A program made the translations under genes and the position numbers. The notes beneath the pieces are model-generated. The model was not told the origin of the DNA. It made no database searches and worked only from the letters and a program-made list of their open reading frames with translations. Shown piece by piece: positions 49,280 through 58,156 of a DNA stretch of 64,000 nt (its first letter is position 1; every line of letters begins with the position of its first letter). The stretch comes from CAVSRC01 sp963762605 (GTDB lineage: Bacteria > Pseudomonadota > Alphaproteobacteria > Rhizobiales > Kaistiaceae). The stretch covers positions 343,364 through 407,363 of the forward strand of contig CAVXLJ010000017.1 of assembly GCA_963762605.1 (NCBI GenBank). The letters are read 5' to 3'.

Positions 49280-50866
49280 CTACTGGCTGACCGCCTGGCG
49301 CTGGTAGTCCTTGATGTCGGAGAAGGTCAGCTTGGACGCGCGCTCAATTTCGTAATTGAGCATGAAGGCCGAGGTCGCCATGAAGACCGGCGAGCCGTCG
49401 AGGTCCTCGGCCATGTCGGCGCGATGCGCGGCGACGAAGGCATCGAGATCGGCGCGATTATCGGCACTCACCCAGCGGCAGACCGCGAAGCGCGCGGTCT
49501 CGAAATCGATCGGCAGATTGTATTCGTCGTTGAGACGCTGGCGCAGAACGTCGAGCTGCAGGGCGCCGACGACGCCGACGATGGGCGGCGAGCCGTCCAC
49601 CGGCATGAACACCTGGACGACGCCCTCCTCCGCCATCTGGCGCAATGCCTCGCGCAGCTTCTTGGCGCGCATGGCGTCGCCAACGCGCACGCGGCGCAGG
49701 ATTTCGGGCGCGAAGCTGGGCACGCCTTGGAAGGTGAGCGCCTCGCGCTCGGTCAGCGTGTCGCCGATCCTCAGCGTGCCGTGATTGGGCAGGCCGACGA
49801 TGTCGCCGGCATAGGCCTCGTCGGCGATGGCACGCTCCTGGGCGAAGAAGAACTGCGGCGCGTTGAGCGCCATCACCTTGCCGGTGCGCCCCAGGCGGGC
49901 CTTCATGCCGCGGGTGAGCTTGCCCGAGCAGACGCGCAGGAAGGCGATACGGTCGCGGTGGTTGGGATCCATGTTCGCCTGGATCTTGAAGACGAAGCCG
50001 GTCATCGCCGTCTCATCGGGGGCAACGACGCGCTCCTCGGCATCGCGTGGCTGTGGCGACGGCGCATAGGCCGCCAGGCGCTCGATCAGGTCGCGGACGC
50101 CGAAATTCTTGAGCGCGCTGCCAAACAGCACCGGCGTCAGGTGGCCTTCGCGAAACGACGTGAGGTCGAAGGGGCGCGAGGCCGCCTTGGTGAGCGCGAT
50201 CTCCTCGACCACGGTCTCGCGCTCGTTCTCGGGCAGGATGTCGGCGAGCACAGCGGCGCTGAGCTCGGCGACCGGCTGAGCGCCACCATCGTTGTCGAGA
50301 CGGTGGATGGCGTCCTTCTCCAGATCGTAGACGCCGGCAAAGCTCTTACCCATGCCGAGCGGCCAGGTGAGCGGCGTGGTGTCGAGCGCCAGGCGCTTCT
50401 CGATCTCCTCGAGCAGGTCGAAGGGATGGCGCCCGTCGCGGTCGAGCTTGTTGATGAAGGTGATGATGGGGATGTCGCGCAGGCGGCAGACCTCGAACAG
50501 CTTCAGCGTGCGCGCCTCGATGCCGCGGGCGGCGTCGATGACCATGACGGCCGAATCGACCGCGGTCAGCGTGCGGTAGGTGTCCTCGGAGAAGTCCTCG
50601 TGGCCGGGCGTGTCGAGCAGGTTGAAGACGGTATCGCCATATTCGAAGGTCATCACCGAGGTGACCACCGAGATACCGCGCTCGCGTTCCATCTCCATCC
50701 AGTCGGAACGGGTCTGGCGCCGATTGGCCTTGGCGCGCACCTCGCCGGCAAGCTGGATGGCGCCGCCGAAGAGCAGCAGCTTCTCGGTCAGCGTCGTCTT
50801 GCCGGCATCCGGATGCGAGATGATCGCAAAGGTGCGGCGGCGCGCGGTTTCTTCCGGAATGTTCAT
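49280..50866 (-). CDS. prfC: Peptide chain release factor 3
   Basis: A 528-residue translational GTPase that recycles RF1/RF2 after termination. G1 is HPDAGKTT (18-25), G3 DTPGH (85-89) and G4 NKLD (139-142). Domain II and the RF3 C-terminal domain follow, with RVGDAMRAKKLREALRQMAEEG. Length matches the family. Monocistronic; the 183-base 5' gap holds a terminator of the next gene. Confidence 0.95.
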   Translation of the reverse strand: MNIPEETARRRTFAIISHPDAGKTTLTEKLLLFGGAIQLAGEVRAKANRRQTRSDWMEMERERGISVVTSVMTFEYGDTVFNLLDTPGHEDFSEDTYRTLTAVDSAVMVIDAARGIEARTLKLFEVCRLRDIPIITFINKLDRDGRHPFDLLEEIEKRLALDTTPLTWPLGMGKSFAGVYDLEKDAIHRLDNDGGAQPVAELSAAVLADILPENERETVVEEIALTKAASRPFDLTSFREGHLTPVLFGSALKNFGVRDLIERLAAYAPSPQPRDAEERVVAPDETAMTGFVFKIQANMDPNHRDRIAFLRVCSGKLTRGMKARLGRTGKVMALNAPQFFFAQERAIADEAYAGDIVGLPNHGTLRIGDTLTEREALTFQGVPSFAPEILRRVRVGDAMRAKKLREALRQMAEEGVVQVFMPVDGSPPIVGVVGALQLDVLRQRLNDEYNLPIDFETARFAVCRWVSADNRADLDAFVAAHRADMAEDLDGSPVFMATSAFMLNYEIERASKLTFSDIKDYQRQAVSQ

Positions 50867-50995
50867 CTTCGGGATTGGGCCGATCTGGAGCGGCAGGGCA
50901 TACGGCAGCGGGCGGGCGGGCGGCTCCCGACTACATCAATCCCGGCGTTCGGCACAAGGCCGCACATCGCGGCCGCAGGCCTCCCACAAAGCAAA

Positions 50996-51018
50996 GCGGG
51001 CGCCGGGGGAGCGCCCGC
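50996..51018 (-). terminator. Terminator of the DUF1127 gene
   Basis: Perfect 8-base-pair GC stem (50996-51003 with 51011-51018), 7-base loop, followed on the minus strand by TTTGCTTTG. It lies 32 bases after the DUF1127 stop and separates it from prfC. Confidence 0.75.
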
Positions 51019-51050
51019 CAAGGGGAGGGAGGAAGATCAGGAAGACGCGC

Positions 51051-51206
51051 TTACTGGAGGGCGTAGGCCTTGGCCAATCCCGGGATCTCACCGCGCGTCA
51101 CGCCAATGTCCCACAGGTCGCGGTCCGAAAGCTGCGCCAACTCGTTGTAGGCCTTGTTGTACTTGCGCCAGGTGCGGTAGGCCTTGGCAATCCGATTCGT
51201 GTTCAT
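51051..51206 (-). CDS. DUF1127 miniprotein
   Basis: A 51-residue protein with the DUF1127 motif RKYNKAYNELAQLSDRDLWDIGV followed by TRGEI. Members are arginine-rich alphaproteobacterial miniproteins; some take part in stress responses, RNA metabolism or phosphate/carbon balance, with no general function known. The start at 51206 gives the normal length, preceded by a plausible but weak ribosome-binding site. Followed by a good terminator. Confidence 0.88.
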   Translation of the reverse strand: MNTNRIAKAYRTWRKYNKAYNELAQLSDRDLWDIGVTRGEIPGLAKAYALQ

Positions 51207-51618
51207 CGTCGTGCCCTCAGTTCTCGCTTGTTGCAGCCAGTAGATAGGCCCGTTCGACCCGCAGTAGCAGGTGGGATTCTGCAAGGCAGCGTTGCAGAAA
51301 TCGGGCCCAGACGGCCGGCAGTCTGGCTAGCCTCCTTGATCACGCCGATCTTGCTTCGGTTGATCGTCAGGGACACCGCCGGCACCGGCCGGTTCGGCGA
51401 CCGAGGCGGCATCGTCAGCGCCGTAATAGTGCCATCACGGTCGACGCGATTGCGCTTGGGCGTGGCTGGCGAAGCCGCGCAGGCGAGGCCGGCGTCGCCT
51501 GTCCCTCGGCAAGGCGGCGTCTGATCAAAGCTTTGTTAACCAGATGGAGCGTTGCCGAGTATCGGTCGACCGAAGCAGGGCTGCCGCGATGGTCCGCGGC
51601 TCAATCCGGGGCCCGATG
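51207..51618. other. Gap with no gene seen
   Basis: About 410 bases between the DUF1127 start and the end of the next minus-strand gene. It must contain the DUF1127 promoter. I see no conserved open frame or clear repeat. Confidence 0.5.
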
Positions 51619-52491
51619 TCATTGCAGCAGCTTGATCAACTCGGGCACAAAACGGGGCGCGTTTCCGTTTTCGGCCTCGGCCTTGTAGGTATCCCTGACG
51701 GATTTGGCGATGGCCGAAGCGGCTTCCATATTTTCGGCCATGGTGCAGTAGTAGTCGAGATCCTTGTGTGAGTTGGCCAGCGTGAAGCGGAAGCCGCCGA
51801 TATCCTGTTGCAGGATGTAAGGCGAAAGCCGGTCGAGGACGACGCCGGCACCGCCGCCATGGGCGAGCACGTCATGGAAGATCGCCGGGTCGATGCCCGC
51901 CTTGGCGGATGCCGCGGCCGCCTCGCACAGCACCGCTGAAAAGCCCAGCGACACGAAATTGTGGAGGAGCTTGAGGGTGTGGCCCGCACCGATTTCGCCG
52001 GCATAGGTGATGTTTTCCGCGAAGCTCTCCAGTATCGGACGCTTGCTCTCGAAAAGGTCCCGGTCGCCGCCGACGATCAGGTTGAGGCGGCCCTCGGCGG
52101 CTTCCCGCGGCGTGCGCGTCATCGGCGCGTCGAGCATGGCGCCGCCGGCCTCCGCAGCCAAACGGGCCATCTTCCTTGTCGAGTCGGGCACCGCCGTCGA
52201 ACAGTCGATGACGACCTTGCCTTCCGACAGCGCGGCAAGGATTCCGTCCTTGCCGGTCATCACGGCCTCGACCTGCGGCGTACCTGTCACGCACAGGATG
52301 ACCGTGTCGCATTTGGCGGCGAGCGCCGCCGGGCTGTCGGCCACGTAGGCACCGCGTGCACGCAGGTCGTCGGTCGGCTGATTGCCGGGATGATCGAGGA
52401 AGCCGATCCTCCAGCCCTTCCTCTGCAGATTTGACGCGATGCCGTGGCCCATCAGGCCGACGCCGACAATGCCGATCATGCCATCACCCAT
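51619..52491 (-). CDS. NAD(P)-dependent 3-hydroxyacid dehydrogenase (3-hydroxyisobutyrate dehydrogenase family)
   Basis: A 290-residue beta-hydroxyacid dehydrogenase. The nucleotide motif IVGVGLMGHGIASNL lies at about 7-21, the substrate-binding DAPMTRTPREAAEGRLNLIVGG at about 122-143, and the catalytic lysine in GAGHTLKLLHN near 175. The family oxidises compounds such as 3-hydroxyisobutyrate, tartronate semialdehyde, L-threonate or gamma-hydroxybutyrate. It starts directly after the stop of the aldehyde dehydrogenase fragment, so the pair once formed an operon oxidising a hydroxyacid or alcohol stepwise. Start 52491 or 52479. Confidence 0.85.
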   Translation of the reverse strand: MGDGMIGIVGVGLMGHGIASNLQRKGWRIGFLDHPGNQPTDDLRARGAYVADSPAALAAKCDTVILCVTGTPQVEAVMTGKDGILAALSEGKVVIDCSTAVPDSTRKMARLAAEAGGAMLDAPMTRTPREAAEGRLNLIVGGDRDLFESKRPILESFAENITYAGEIGAGHTLKLLHNFVSLGFSAVLCEAAAASAKAGIDPAIFHDVLAHGGGAGVVLDRLSPYILQQDIGGFRFTLANSHKDLDYYCTMAENMEAASAIAKSVRDTYKAEAENGNAPRFVPELIKLLQ

Positions 52492-52746
52492 TCATGCCTC
52501 CTGGCGCATATTGCCGATATCGACGATCTTGATCGCGCGATCGTCGTCAACACCGTATTTCGATCCCTCGCGGCCGATGCCCGATTGCCTGACGCCGCCG
52601 GAGGGGCCGATCTCGGTCGAGCTGGCGCCCTCGTCCAGGCCGACGATCCCATATTCCAGTGCGTCGATCATACGCCAGGAACGATTGACATCGTTGGCGC
52701 GGACAGACGCGGCGAGACCGAATTCGGTGTCGTTCGCCATCAGCAC
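52492..52746 (-). pseudogene. Aldehyde dehydrogenase, C-terminal fragment
   Basis: The last 84 residues of a succinate-semialdehyde-dehydrogenase-like enzyme: ANDTEFGLAASVRAND, YGIVGLDEG, GPSGGVRQSGIGREGSKYG. About 390 N-terminal residues, including the catalytic Cys and Glu, are missing; upstream the sequence changes at once into an IS481 transposase on the other strand. The frame of the remaining part is open, so the break is probably recent. Confidence 0.85.
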
Positions 52747-52749
52747 CAG

Positions 52750-53160
52750 GTCGTCCTCACCGCCGCCATCGGCCAGCTCATCGACCGCTTCACGTCACAG
52801 GAACGCGCCAACCACTTCGGCAACGCCCGATATGCGTCAACTTACCTGGAGCTGTTCTCGGGGCTCATGTCACACGGCATCGAGCACCGCACGACCAAGG
52901 CCAAGCACCCGCGGACCAATGGCCAGGTCGAGAGAATGAACCGGACGATCAAGGAAGCCACTGTCCAGCGTTACCGCTACGACAACCATCAGCAGCTGAG
53001 GCAGCACCTCAATGACTTCGTTGCCGCCTGCAACTTCGGCCGTCGTCTGAAAACGCTCAAGGGCCTGACGTCCTACGAATACATCTGCCGGATCCGGACC
53101 ACACAGCCCGCGCGGTTCAATCTCAATCCGCTCCAGCAAATGCCGGGACCAAACATCTAG
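52750..53160 (+). mobile_element. IS481-family transposase remnant
   Basis: The C-terminal 136 residues of an IS481-type DDE transposase (GIEHRTTKAKHPRTNGQVE with the final catalytic glutamate, then YDNHQQLRQHLNDFVAACNF and LKTLKGLTSYEYIC). It starts abruptly at the truncated aldehyde dehydrogenase and ends at the stop codon of dctM on the other strand. The N-terminal part and one terminal repeat are missing, so this is an inactive remnant that marks a deletion. Confidence 0.88.
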
Positions 53161-54434
53161 CGCATGAAATGCGGAATCCACAATGAAATGGCCGGGAAGA
53201 ACGTTATTATTATTAGAGTTGCCGCCAGGGGCACAAAGTACCACGAGACTTCTTTAAGGACATTCCAGATCGGCAATTTCACCATGTTGCTTACCATCAG
53301 CAGCGATAAACCCATCGGCGGCGTCATCAATCCTATCATTAGATTAAAGACGATGATGATTCCGCAATGCACAGGATCGAGGCCGGCTGCGAGCAGCGTG
53401 GGCATAATAATGGGAATGACGATCAACGTTGCAGTGTTGCTGTCAAGCACCATTCCGACCACGAGCAACAGCAAATTGATTACAATCAGCAGCAATACCG
53501 TGTTGCCCATGAAGGGTGCCATGATCTCCATGAACATGGCGGGAACTCTCTCTATTGTCATGACCCAACCGAACAACGCAGCCACCGCGATAATGATACA
53601 AATGGCAGCGGTCTGCCGACCGGTCTCAATGGCGGCAACCCGCAGATGTTCCAGGTTGAAGTCTCGGTAGACGAACACACCGATGAGGAGCATGTAGGCC
53701 ACGACAAAGCTTGCCGCTTCCGTGGGCGTGAACAAGCCGGAAAGCATACCCGCGATCAGGAGCAGCGGAGCAAGCAATGCCGGCAGCGCCGGAGCCAGCG
53801 CGGACGTAATTTCCCGTAACGACGGCAACCGTTCTCTTCGTGGAAACTTGCGTTTCGACGCGATGTACGCCGTCATGATCATCAAGAGGATCATGGCGAG
53901 AATGGCGGGAATGATGCCTGCCAGCAGGAGCTTGACAATGGAGGTCCCGGTTACCGCACCGAAGAGGACCAGTGGAATGCTCGGGGGGAATATCGGTCCT
54001 ATGGTTGCACTCGCAACGGTCACGCCCGCCGAGTAGGCCTTGGGAAATCCGCGCTCGGTCATGGCTTCGATTTCCACCTTGCCGAGACCTCCCACGTCTG
54101 CCAGAGCGGCGCCCGACATCCCGGAAAAAATCAAGCTCGCAAAGATGTTGACCTGTGCCAATCCGCCCGGGGCTCTTCCCACCATGACGTCGGCAAATTT
54201 GAAAAGGCGGCGTGTGATCCCCGATTCGTTCATCAGGTTTCCCGCAAAAATGAAAACGGGGATCGCAATCAGGGTGAACGAATCCAAAGCGTAGAGATAC
54301 CGCGTGCACAATATCTCGATAGGAATGCCGTGCAACAGGACGTAAATGGTCGTCGGCAGCGCCAGCGCCAAGACGAGTGGGGCCCCTATCAAGAACAACG
54401 CCAGAAATGAGAGAATCATTATGGCCGCAACCAT
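53157..54434 (-). CDS. dctM: TRAP transporter large permease
   Basis: A 425-residue membrane protein with about twelve helices, the DctM subunit of a tripartite sodium-driven importer. GLAQVNIFASLIFSGMSGAALAD, ATIGPIFPPSIPLVLFG and MTPPMGLSLL are family hallmarks. Its final residues (IPHFMR) and TAG run into the end of the IS481 remnant, so the last few residues may be insertion-derived. Less GC-rich than most of the window, as are dctQ and dctP. Confidence 0.92.
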   Translation of the reverse strand: MVAAIMILSFLALFLIGAPLVLALALPTTIYVLLHGIPIEILCTRYLYALDSFTLIAIPVFIFAGNLMNESGITRRLFKFADVMVGRAPGGLAQVNIFASLIFSGMSGAALADVGGLGKVEIEAMTERGFPKAYSAGVTVASATIGPIFPPSIPLVLFGAVTGTSIVKLLLAGIIPAILAMILLMIMTAYIASKRKFPRRERLPSLREITSALAPALPALLAPLLLIAGMLSGLFTPTEAASFVVAYMLLIGVFVYRDFNLEHLRVAAIETGRQTAAICIIIAVAALFGWVMTIERVPAMFMEIMAPFMGNTVLLLIVINLLLLVVGMVLDSNTATLIVIPIIMPTLLAAGLDPVHCGIIIVFNLMIGLMTPPMGLSLLMVSNMVKLPIWNVLKEVSWYFVPLAATLIIITFFPAISLWIPHFMR

Positions 54435-54481
54435 TTACACTGCTCCCACCAATTTGCCTTTGAAAATCCGGGGCGCACGCG

Positions 54482-54955
54482 TCAAGCGACTTCATCCTTC
54501 GCGGCGGAACTCGGGCCTACGGCGTATGCCAAGTACTCGATCGTCATGATGAGGAAGCCCAGGATCACTGGAAGGATGAATATGGTGAAAGGTATCCCCA
54601 GCGTGGGCGTCTTATTCGCAGTATTTCTCAGCACGGTGACGATTGCTGAATAGGTTGTGATGCCGAATACGACGGCACAAGCTCCGTCGATCAGCCGCTG
54701 CACGATGGCTTGAGCTCGATGAGGAAGGGACGACAGAATGGTGTCGAACCTGATGTGCCCATGCTCTCTCGTCACGTAGCCGATCGAAATATAGACCATG
54801 AACACGAAGAGGTAGCTTTCAAGCTCTTGGGCCCCGATAATTGGTTGACCCATCAGCCTGAATAATACGTGCACCAAAATAGATAGTATCATTAAAAACA
54901 AGCAGACAACACTGAGCACCTTATCCAAGTCAATCAATCTGGCCAGGAGCTTCAT
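54482..54955 (-). CDS. dctQ: TRAP transporter small permease
   Basis: A 157-residue four-helix membrane protein with QELESYLFVFMVYISIGYV and HIRFDTI, typical of DctQ. It bridges the binding protein and DctM. Gap of 47 bases to dctM; 151 bases to dctP with a hairpin. The start at 54955 is the only in-frame ATG before the first helix. Confidence 0.9.
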   Translation of the reverse strand: MKLLARLIDLDKVLSVVCLFLMILSILVHVLFRLMGQPIIGAQELESYLFVFMVYISIGYVTREHGHIRFDTILSSLPHRAQAIVQRLIDGACAVVFGITTYSAIVTVLRNTANKTPTLGIPFTIFILPVILGFLIMTIEYLAYAVGPSSAAKDEVA

Positions 54956-55045
54956 GATTGTGTACCCTCGGCTTGGCCACCCTCGTCAATTCTCCCGTGA
55001 GGGGAAACCCGAGAGCGCGGCTTACAAATTCAGCAGCTTGTCTGC

Positions 55046-55068
55046 GCAGGGGGCGGGCAGCCCCCTGC
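55046..55068. other. Stem-loop between dctP and dctQ
   Basis: Perfect 9-base-pair stem (55046-55054 with 55060-55068) and a 5-base loop, 38 bases after the dctP stop. A T-poor tail follows. The position mirrors the hairpins after aglE, urtA and livK. Confidence 0.7.
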
Positions 55069-55106
55069 TCCACTGTCGTTTGCCCAGACTCCCGGGGCTG
55101 TATTGA

Positions 55107-56126
55107 TCACTGGATGAGCTGGATTTCCTTGATCAAGTCAGTCCATTGGGGATAGTCTTGATTAACCTGCGTCAGCACTGCCTTCCTGAACTCATCCAAT
55201 TTCAGGCCGTTGGATTCATCCACGAAGGTGACGCCATTCTCCTTGAGCTTGGTGATGAGCTCCTTATCCGCGGAGAGGGTCCAGTCCACCGATTGATTGC
55301 CCATTTCCTGGGAGATCTTCGCGATGATCGCCCTGTCTTTCTCGGGGATGGACTGCCAAGTCTTTTCGTTCATGAAAACGGTCTGTATCGCCTGCATATG
55401 ATTGGTCATCATTATGTAGGGTTGGACCTCGTAAAGCTTGGAGCTGTAGATGTTGTTCAACGGATTTTCCTGGCCATCCACGATACCCGTTGCAATGGAG
55501 GTGGCCAGTTCGGAGTATTCGACCGGGGTCGGCACCGCTCCCATTCCCTTGAGCATGGACATCCATATCGGGAGAGGAACGCCCCTGAATTTCTTACCCT
55601 TCATATCGGCAGGTGAGTAGACCGGATATTTGCTCGTCAGTTCCCTGGCCCCCCTGTAGCAATTTGCGATGATCCTGATGCCGGCTTTTGCTACCAACTC
55701 CTCGTTGAGCTTCTCCATGACAGGAGAGTCGTAAGGGTCGGTTACCCGCATCGACTGAGCAGCGTCCTTATAGATGAAAGGAGCGTTGAATACCGCGAGA
55801 TCGGGCACAAACTTCGCCAGGGAAGCGAAGTCGTGCATGGCCATGCCGATGATTCCGATTTTCACGCCGTCGATGGTCTCGTTAATGTTGCCCAACGCGG
55901 CATTTCCATAAACGGTGACCTGAACGTCGCCCTGCGTTTCTTCATTGACACGTTTTGCCCATTCGTCGGCCCACTTGGTCAGGATCTCGCCCTGAATACC
56001 CAAGTGCGCATACTTCACGCTCACTGCGTCGGCGGCTTGCGCTGCAATCAGGCCGCTTCCACCGGGGCTCAACAGTTGAGCGGCGACAAATGCTGCAAAT
56101 ACGAACAGAAACCGTTTCTTTTGCAT
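55107..56126 (-). CDS. dctP: TRAP transporter substrate-binding protein
   Basis: A 339-residue periplasmic protein. The signal peptide MQKKRFLFVFAAFVAAQL ends in AQA before ADAVSVKYAH. The mature part has ELTSKYPVYSPADMKGKKFRG, with the conserved arginine that usually contacts a substrate carboxylate (sequence KKFRGVP), and VDGQENPLNNIYSSKLYEVQPY. Start 56126 has GGAGGAG 9-15 bases upstream. The substrate is probably a carboxylate or sugar acid; context (DhaKL and LsrF-like genes) hints at a sugar-derived acid. Confidence 0.92.
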   Translation of the reverse strand: MQKKRFLFVFAAFVAAQLLSPGGSGLIAAQAADAVSVKYAHLGIQGEILTKWADEWAKRVNEETQGDVQVTVYGNAALGNINETIDGVKIGIIGMAMHDFASLAKFVPDLAVFNAPFIYKDAAQSMRVTDPYDSPVMEKLNEELVAKAGIRIIANCYRGARELTSKYPVYSPADMKGKKFRGVPLPIWMSMLKGMGAVPTPVEYSELATSIATGIVDGQENPLNNIYSSKLYEVQPYIMMTNHMQAIQTVFMNEKTWQSIPEKDRAIIAKISQEMGNQSVDWTLSADKELITKLKENGVTFVDESNGLKLDEFRKAVLTQVNQDYPQWTDLIKEIQLIQ

Positions 56127-56264
56127 GATTGGACTCCTCCGTCGCAGGTTGTTCACGTGGCGAAACGAAATTTCGGCTTGGCGCCAACACGATTTCGACC
56201 GCACGCATCCTCCGCACCCCCCTTACGCCAAATTGATAGAAACGTCAATTACGACGATAAATTC

Positions 56265-56280
56265 AACGTTTTTTTGTTGC
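56265..56280. promoter_or_regulatory. AACGTT motif upstream of dctP
   Basis: AACGTTTTTTTGTTGC, 139 bases upstream of the dctP start, in an AT-rich stretch (56225-56285). It resembles the motif in front of dhaK (57932-57944), so both may bind the DeoR regulator. A related GAAACGTCAATT lies at 56239-56250. Confidence 0.45.
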
Positions 56281-56517
56281 AAACGGGGTGTCGCCATCGG
56301 CGGTCGACGTGGTGCGGCGCATGGCGGCTCTTCGCACGCTGGACCGCCGGAATTGCCCAGAAAACGGCGCTGAGCTGGAGGCGAGAAAGGGAAGGAGGAC
56401 GCGGCGGCCCGGATGGACGAACGGCTCTCTCCAACGGATCGGCGACGGTCCGGAAAATGTTTCGATCGTCGCACCCCGGGCTCGGGCCCGCTTAACATTC
56501 TGAACCTCTGGATCACG

Positions 56518-56708
56518 ATGATTCCGAGGTCACGGATAGCAGGATTATCGATTGAGGCGAGGCTGGAGCTTTGGGCGTTGTCGTTGTGCGAGGTGAAGGA
56601 GCGGAGCCAGCCGCTGTTCAGTCAGGAGCGGGCGGCGGCAACCGGCCGGTTTGTTTCTGGATAGTCTGCTTGGTGATGAGCGGCGCAAGACGGGTTGGAT
56701 GCGGGCGA
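56518..56708 (+). mobile_element. IS701-type transposase N-terminal remnant
   Basis: LELWALSLCEVKERSQPLFSQE followed, in the next frame, by FLDSLLGDERRKTGWMRA matches the start of the IS701/DDE-superfamily transposases. It is broken by a frameshift near 56650 and lacks everything after the first 65 residues. It lies between dctP and deoR. The rest of the 633-base gap 56127-56759 is the dctP promoter region and unassigned sequence. Confidence 0.7.
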
Positions 56709-56759
56709 CGAACCGGTCTTCGCACGCGTCCGCCTCACTAACTCAGATGCGTGACGACA

Positions 56760-57539
56760 TCAGACGATTTCGAGGTGAACACCCGCCATCGTCAGGCGCT
56801 TCACGGTCGCGTCGTCGACTGAGGAGGGGATCAGCACATGATCGAAATCCGTCAATTCCGCCACATAGTTCAGCGCCGAGTAGTGGAATTTGCTCTCGTC
56901 GACCAGCAGAACTTTCTTGTGGGCGACCTCCATCATCGCCCGCTTGGCCCGCACCACCTGCTCGTCCTGCGTATACAGCGACAGCCCCTCAATCGTCGTG
57001 GTCGACATCAAGGCGACATCCACGTGAAAGGAGCGGATGGCCTGCTCGCAGGCGAGGCCGAAAAAGCCGTTGTAGGCGCGGTGATACCGCCCGCCCAGGG
57101 CGATGAGGTCGACGCCGGGCCGCTTGTGAAGCGCCTCGATGACCGGGAGGGCGAGCGTGATGACCGTGATCGGCACAACATCGGATATGTGTTCGCAGAC
57201 ATGAAAGGTGGTTGTGCTGTCGTCCCAGATCACGGCGTTGCCGGGCTCGATATGGGCGATCGCAGCCCGGGCAAGCCGCCGCTTCTCGTCGATCCGCTGT
57301 CCGGCACGAAATTGATAGCTGCTTTCGAACAGCATCGACTTCTCGGCCGACACCGCACCGCGCACACGCCGCACGAGCCCTTGCTCATGGAGTTCTCTCA
57401 GATCCCGGTGGATCGTCATTTGGCTGACGTTCAGCGTTTCTGCCAGGTCACGAACCTGGGTTAGCCCGCCTGCCATGAGCAGCTTCATGATTTCGGCGTG
57501 GCGATGATCCGCTTTGGTTTTGGGTACATCTGTCAGCAT
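56760..57539 (-). CDS. DeoR-family sugar-catabolism regulator
   Basis: A 259-residue repressor with an N-terminal helix-turn-helix (about 25-62, DLAETLNVSQMTIHRDLRELHEQG) and the DeoR effector domain (VIWDDSTTTFHV, VDVALMSTTTIE, KVLLVDESKFH). The domain usually binds a phosphorylated sugar. Divergent from dhaK across 617 bases and upstream of the TRAP operon on the same strand, so it probably governs both. Effector is likely the kinase product. Confidence 0.9.
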   Translation of the reverse strand: MLTDVPKTKADHRHAEIMKLLMAGGLTQVRDLAETLNVSQMTIHRDLRELHEQGLVRRVRGAVSAEKSMLFESSYQFRAGQRIDEKRRLARAAIAHIEPGNAVIWDDSTTTFHVCEHISDVVPITVITLALPVIEALHKRPGVDLIALGGRYHRAYNGFFGLACEQAIRSFHVDVALMSTTTIEGLSLYTQDEQVVRAKRAMMEVAHKKVLLVDESKFHYSALNYVAELTDFDHVLIPSSVDDATVKRLTMAGVHLEIV

Positions 57540-57919
57540 CGAATCCCCCTGAAGACAGTAGGCATAACTTTATTCCCGCAGATGCTGTGAAGAATGCCGT
57601 CTACCCGGCTCCGTGCCAAGTCGGTCGGGCGGCGCCGCGCAGGCGGCGGCTCGGCGGCCGCGAGGCGCCAGGCGCCCCTCGTCTTGGTCGCTGGCGCTTT
57701 GTTGCAGGTCGTTAACAATCCGATCACGCCATTGTCGACTGATTCCGGCGCTGGCGCCCAGAGCCAAACTGTGGCCGTAAGACGCGAACCGCCCCAACCA
57801 CAACTCCTCCACGAGTTCGCGAAGGCGAAAGCGCCGGTTCGGCGCATCGGCGGCCGTTCGGCGCACGATCCCGTGCGGGAGAGCAATTTACACAAACAAA
57901 GGTGGTTTGCAACACCCAA

Positions 57920-57943
57920 AACGTTTCTTTTAACGTTTTCGTT
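57920..57943. promoter_or_regulatory. Direct-repeat operator upstream of dhaK
   Basis: Two adjacent 12-base units, AACGTTTCTTTT and AACGTTTTCGTT, ending within the -35 element of the dhaK promoter. DeoR-family proteins often bind such direct repeats. The remaining part of the 617-base gap 57540-58156 shows nothing else I can assign. Confidence 0.5.
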
Positions 57944-57971
57944 GACACATTTACCAAACGTGCGGTATGGC
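57942..57971 (+). promoter_or_regulatory. Sigma-70-type promoter of dhaK operon
   Basis: TTGACA (57942-57947), 18-base spacer, TATGGC (57966-57971), about 185 bases upstream of the dhaK start and overlapping the putative operator at 57920-57943. Confidence 0.5.
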
Positions 57972-58156
57972 TTGATCAAGCTGCTGTTCGGAGGCCGCTA
58001 CACCTTCAGGCCGCTCAGCTGTGCGTTCGGGACCGCAACGCGATCCGGGCCCGGGCTTTCGCTTTGGGCGGGGTGCATGCTTCTGCGCGTGCCTGATCGC
58101 TGGCCCGGAAGCACAGCCGAGGCGACGGCCACTCGGGAACAAACGAGGGAGTCAAC

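Noticed and set aside
48815..51247. 810-codon open frame on the plus strand
   Set aside because: Mostly antisense to prfC, with its start in repeat DNA; no homology.
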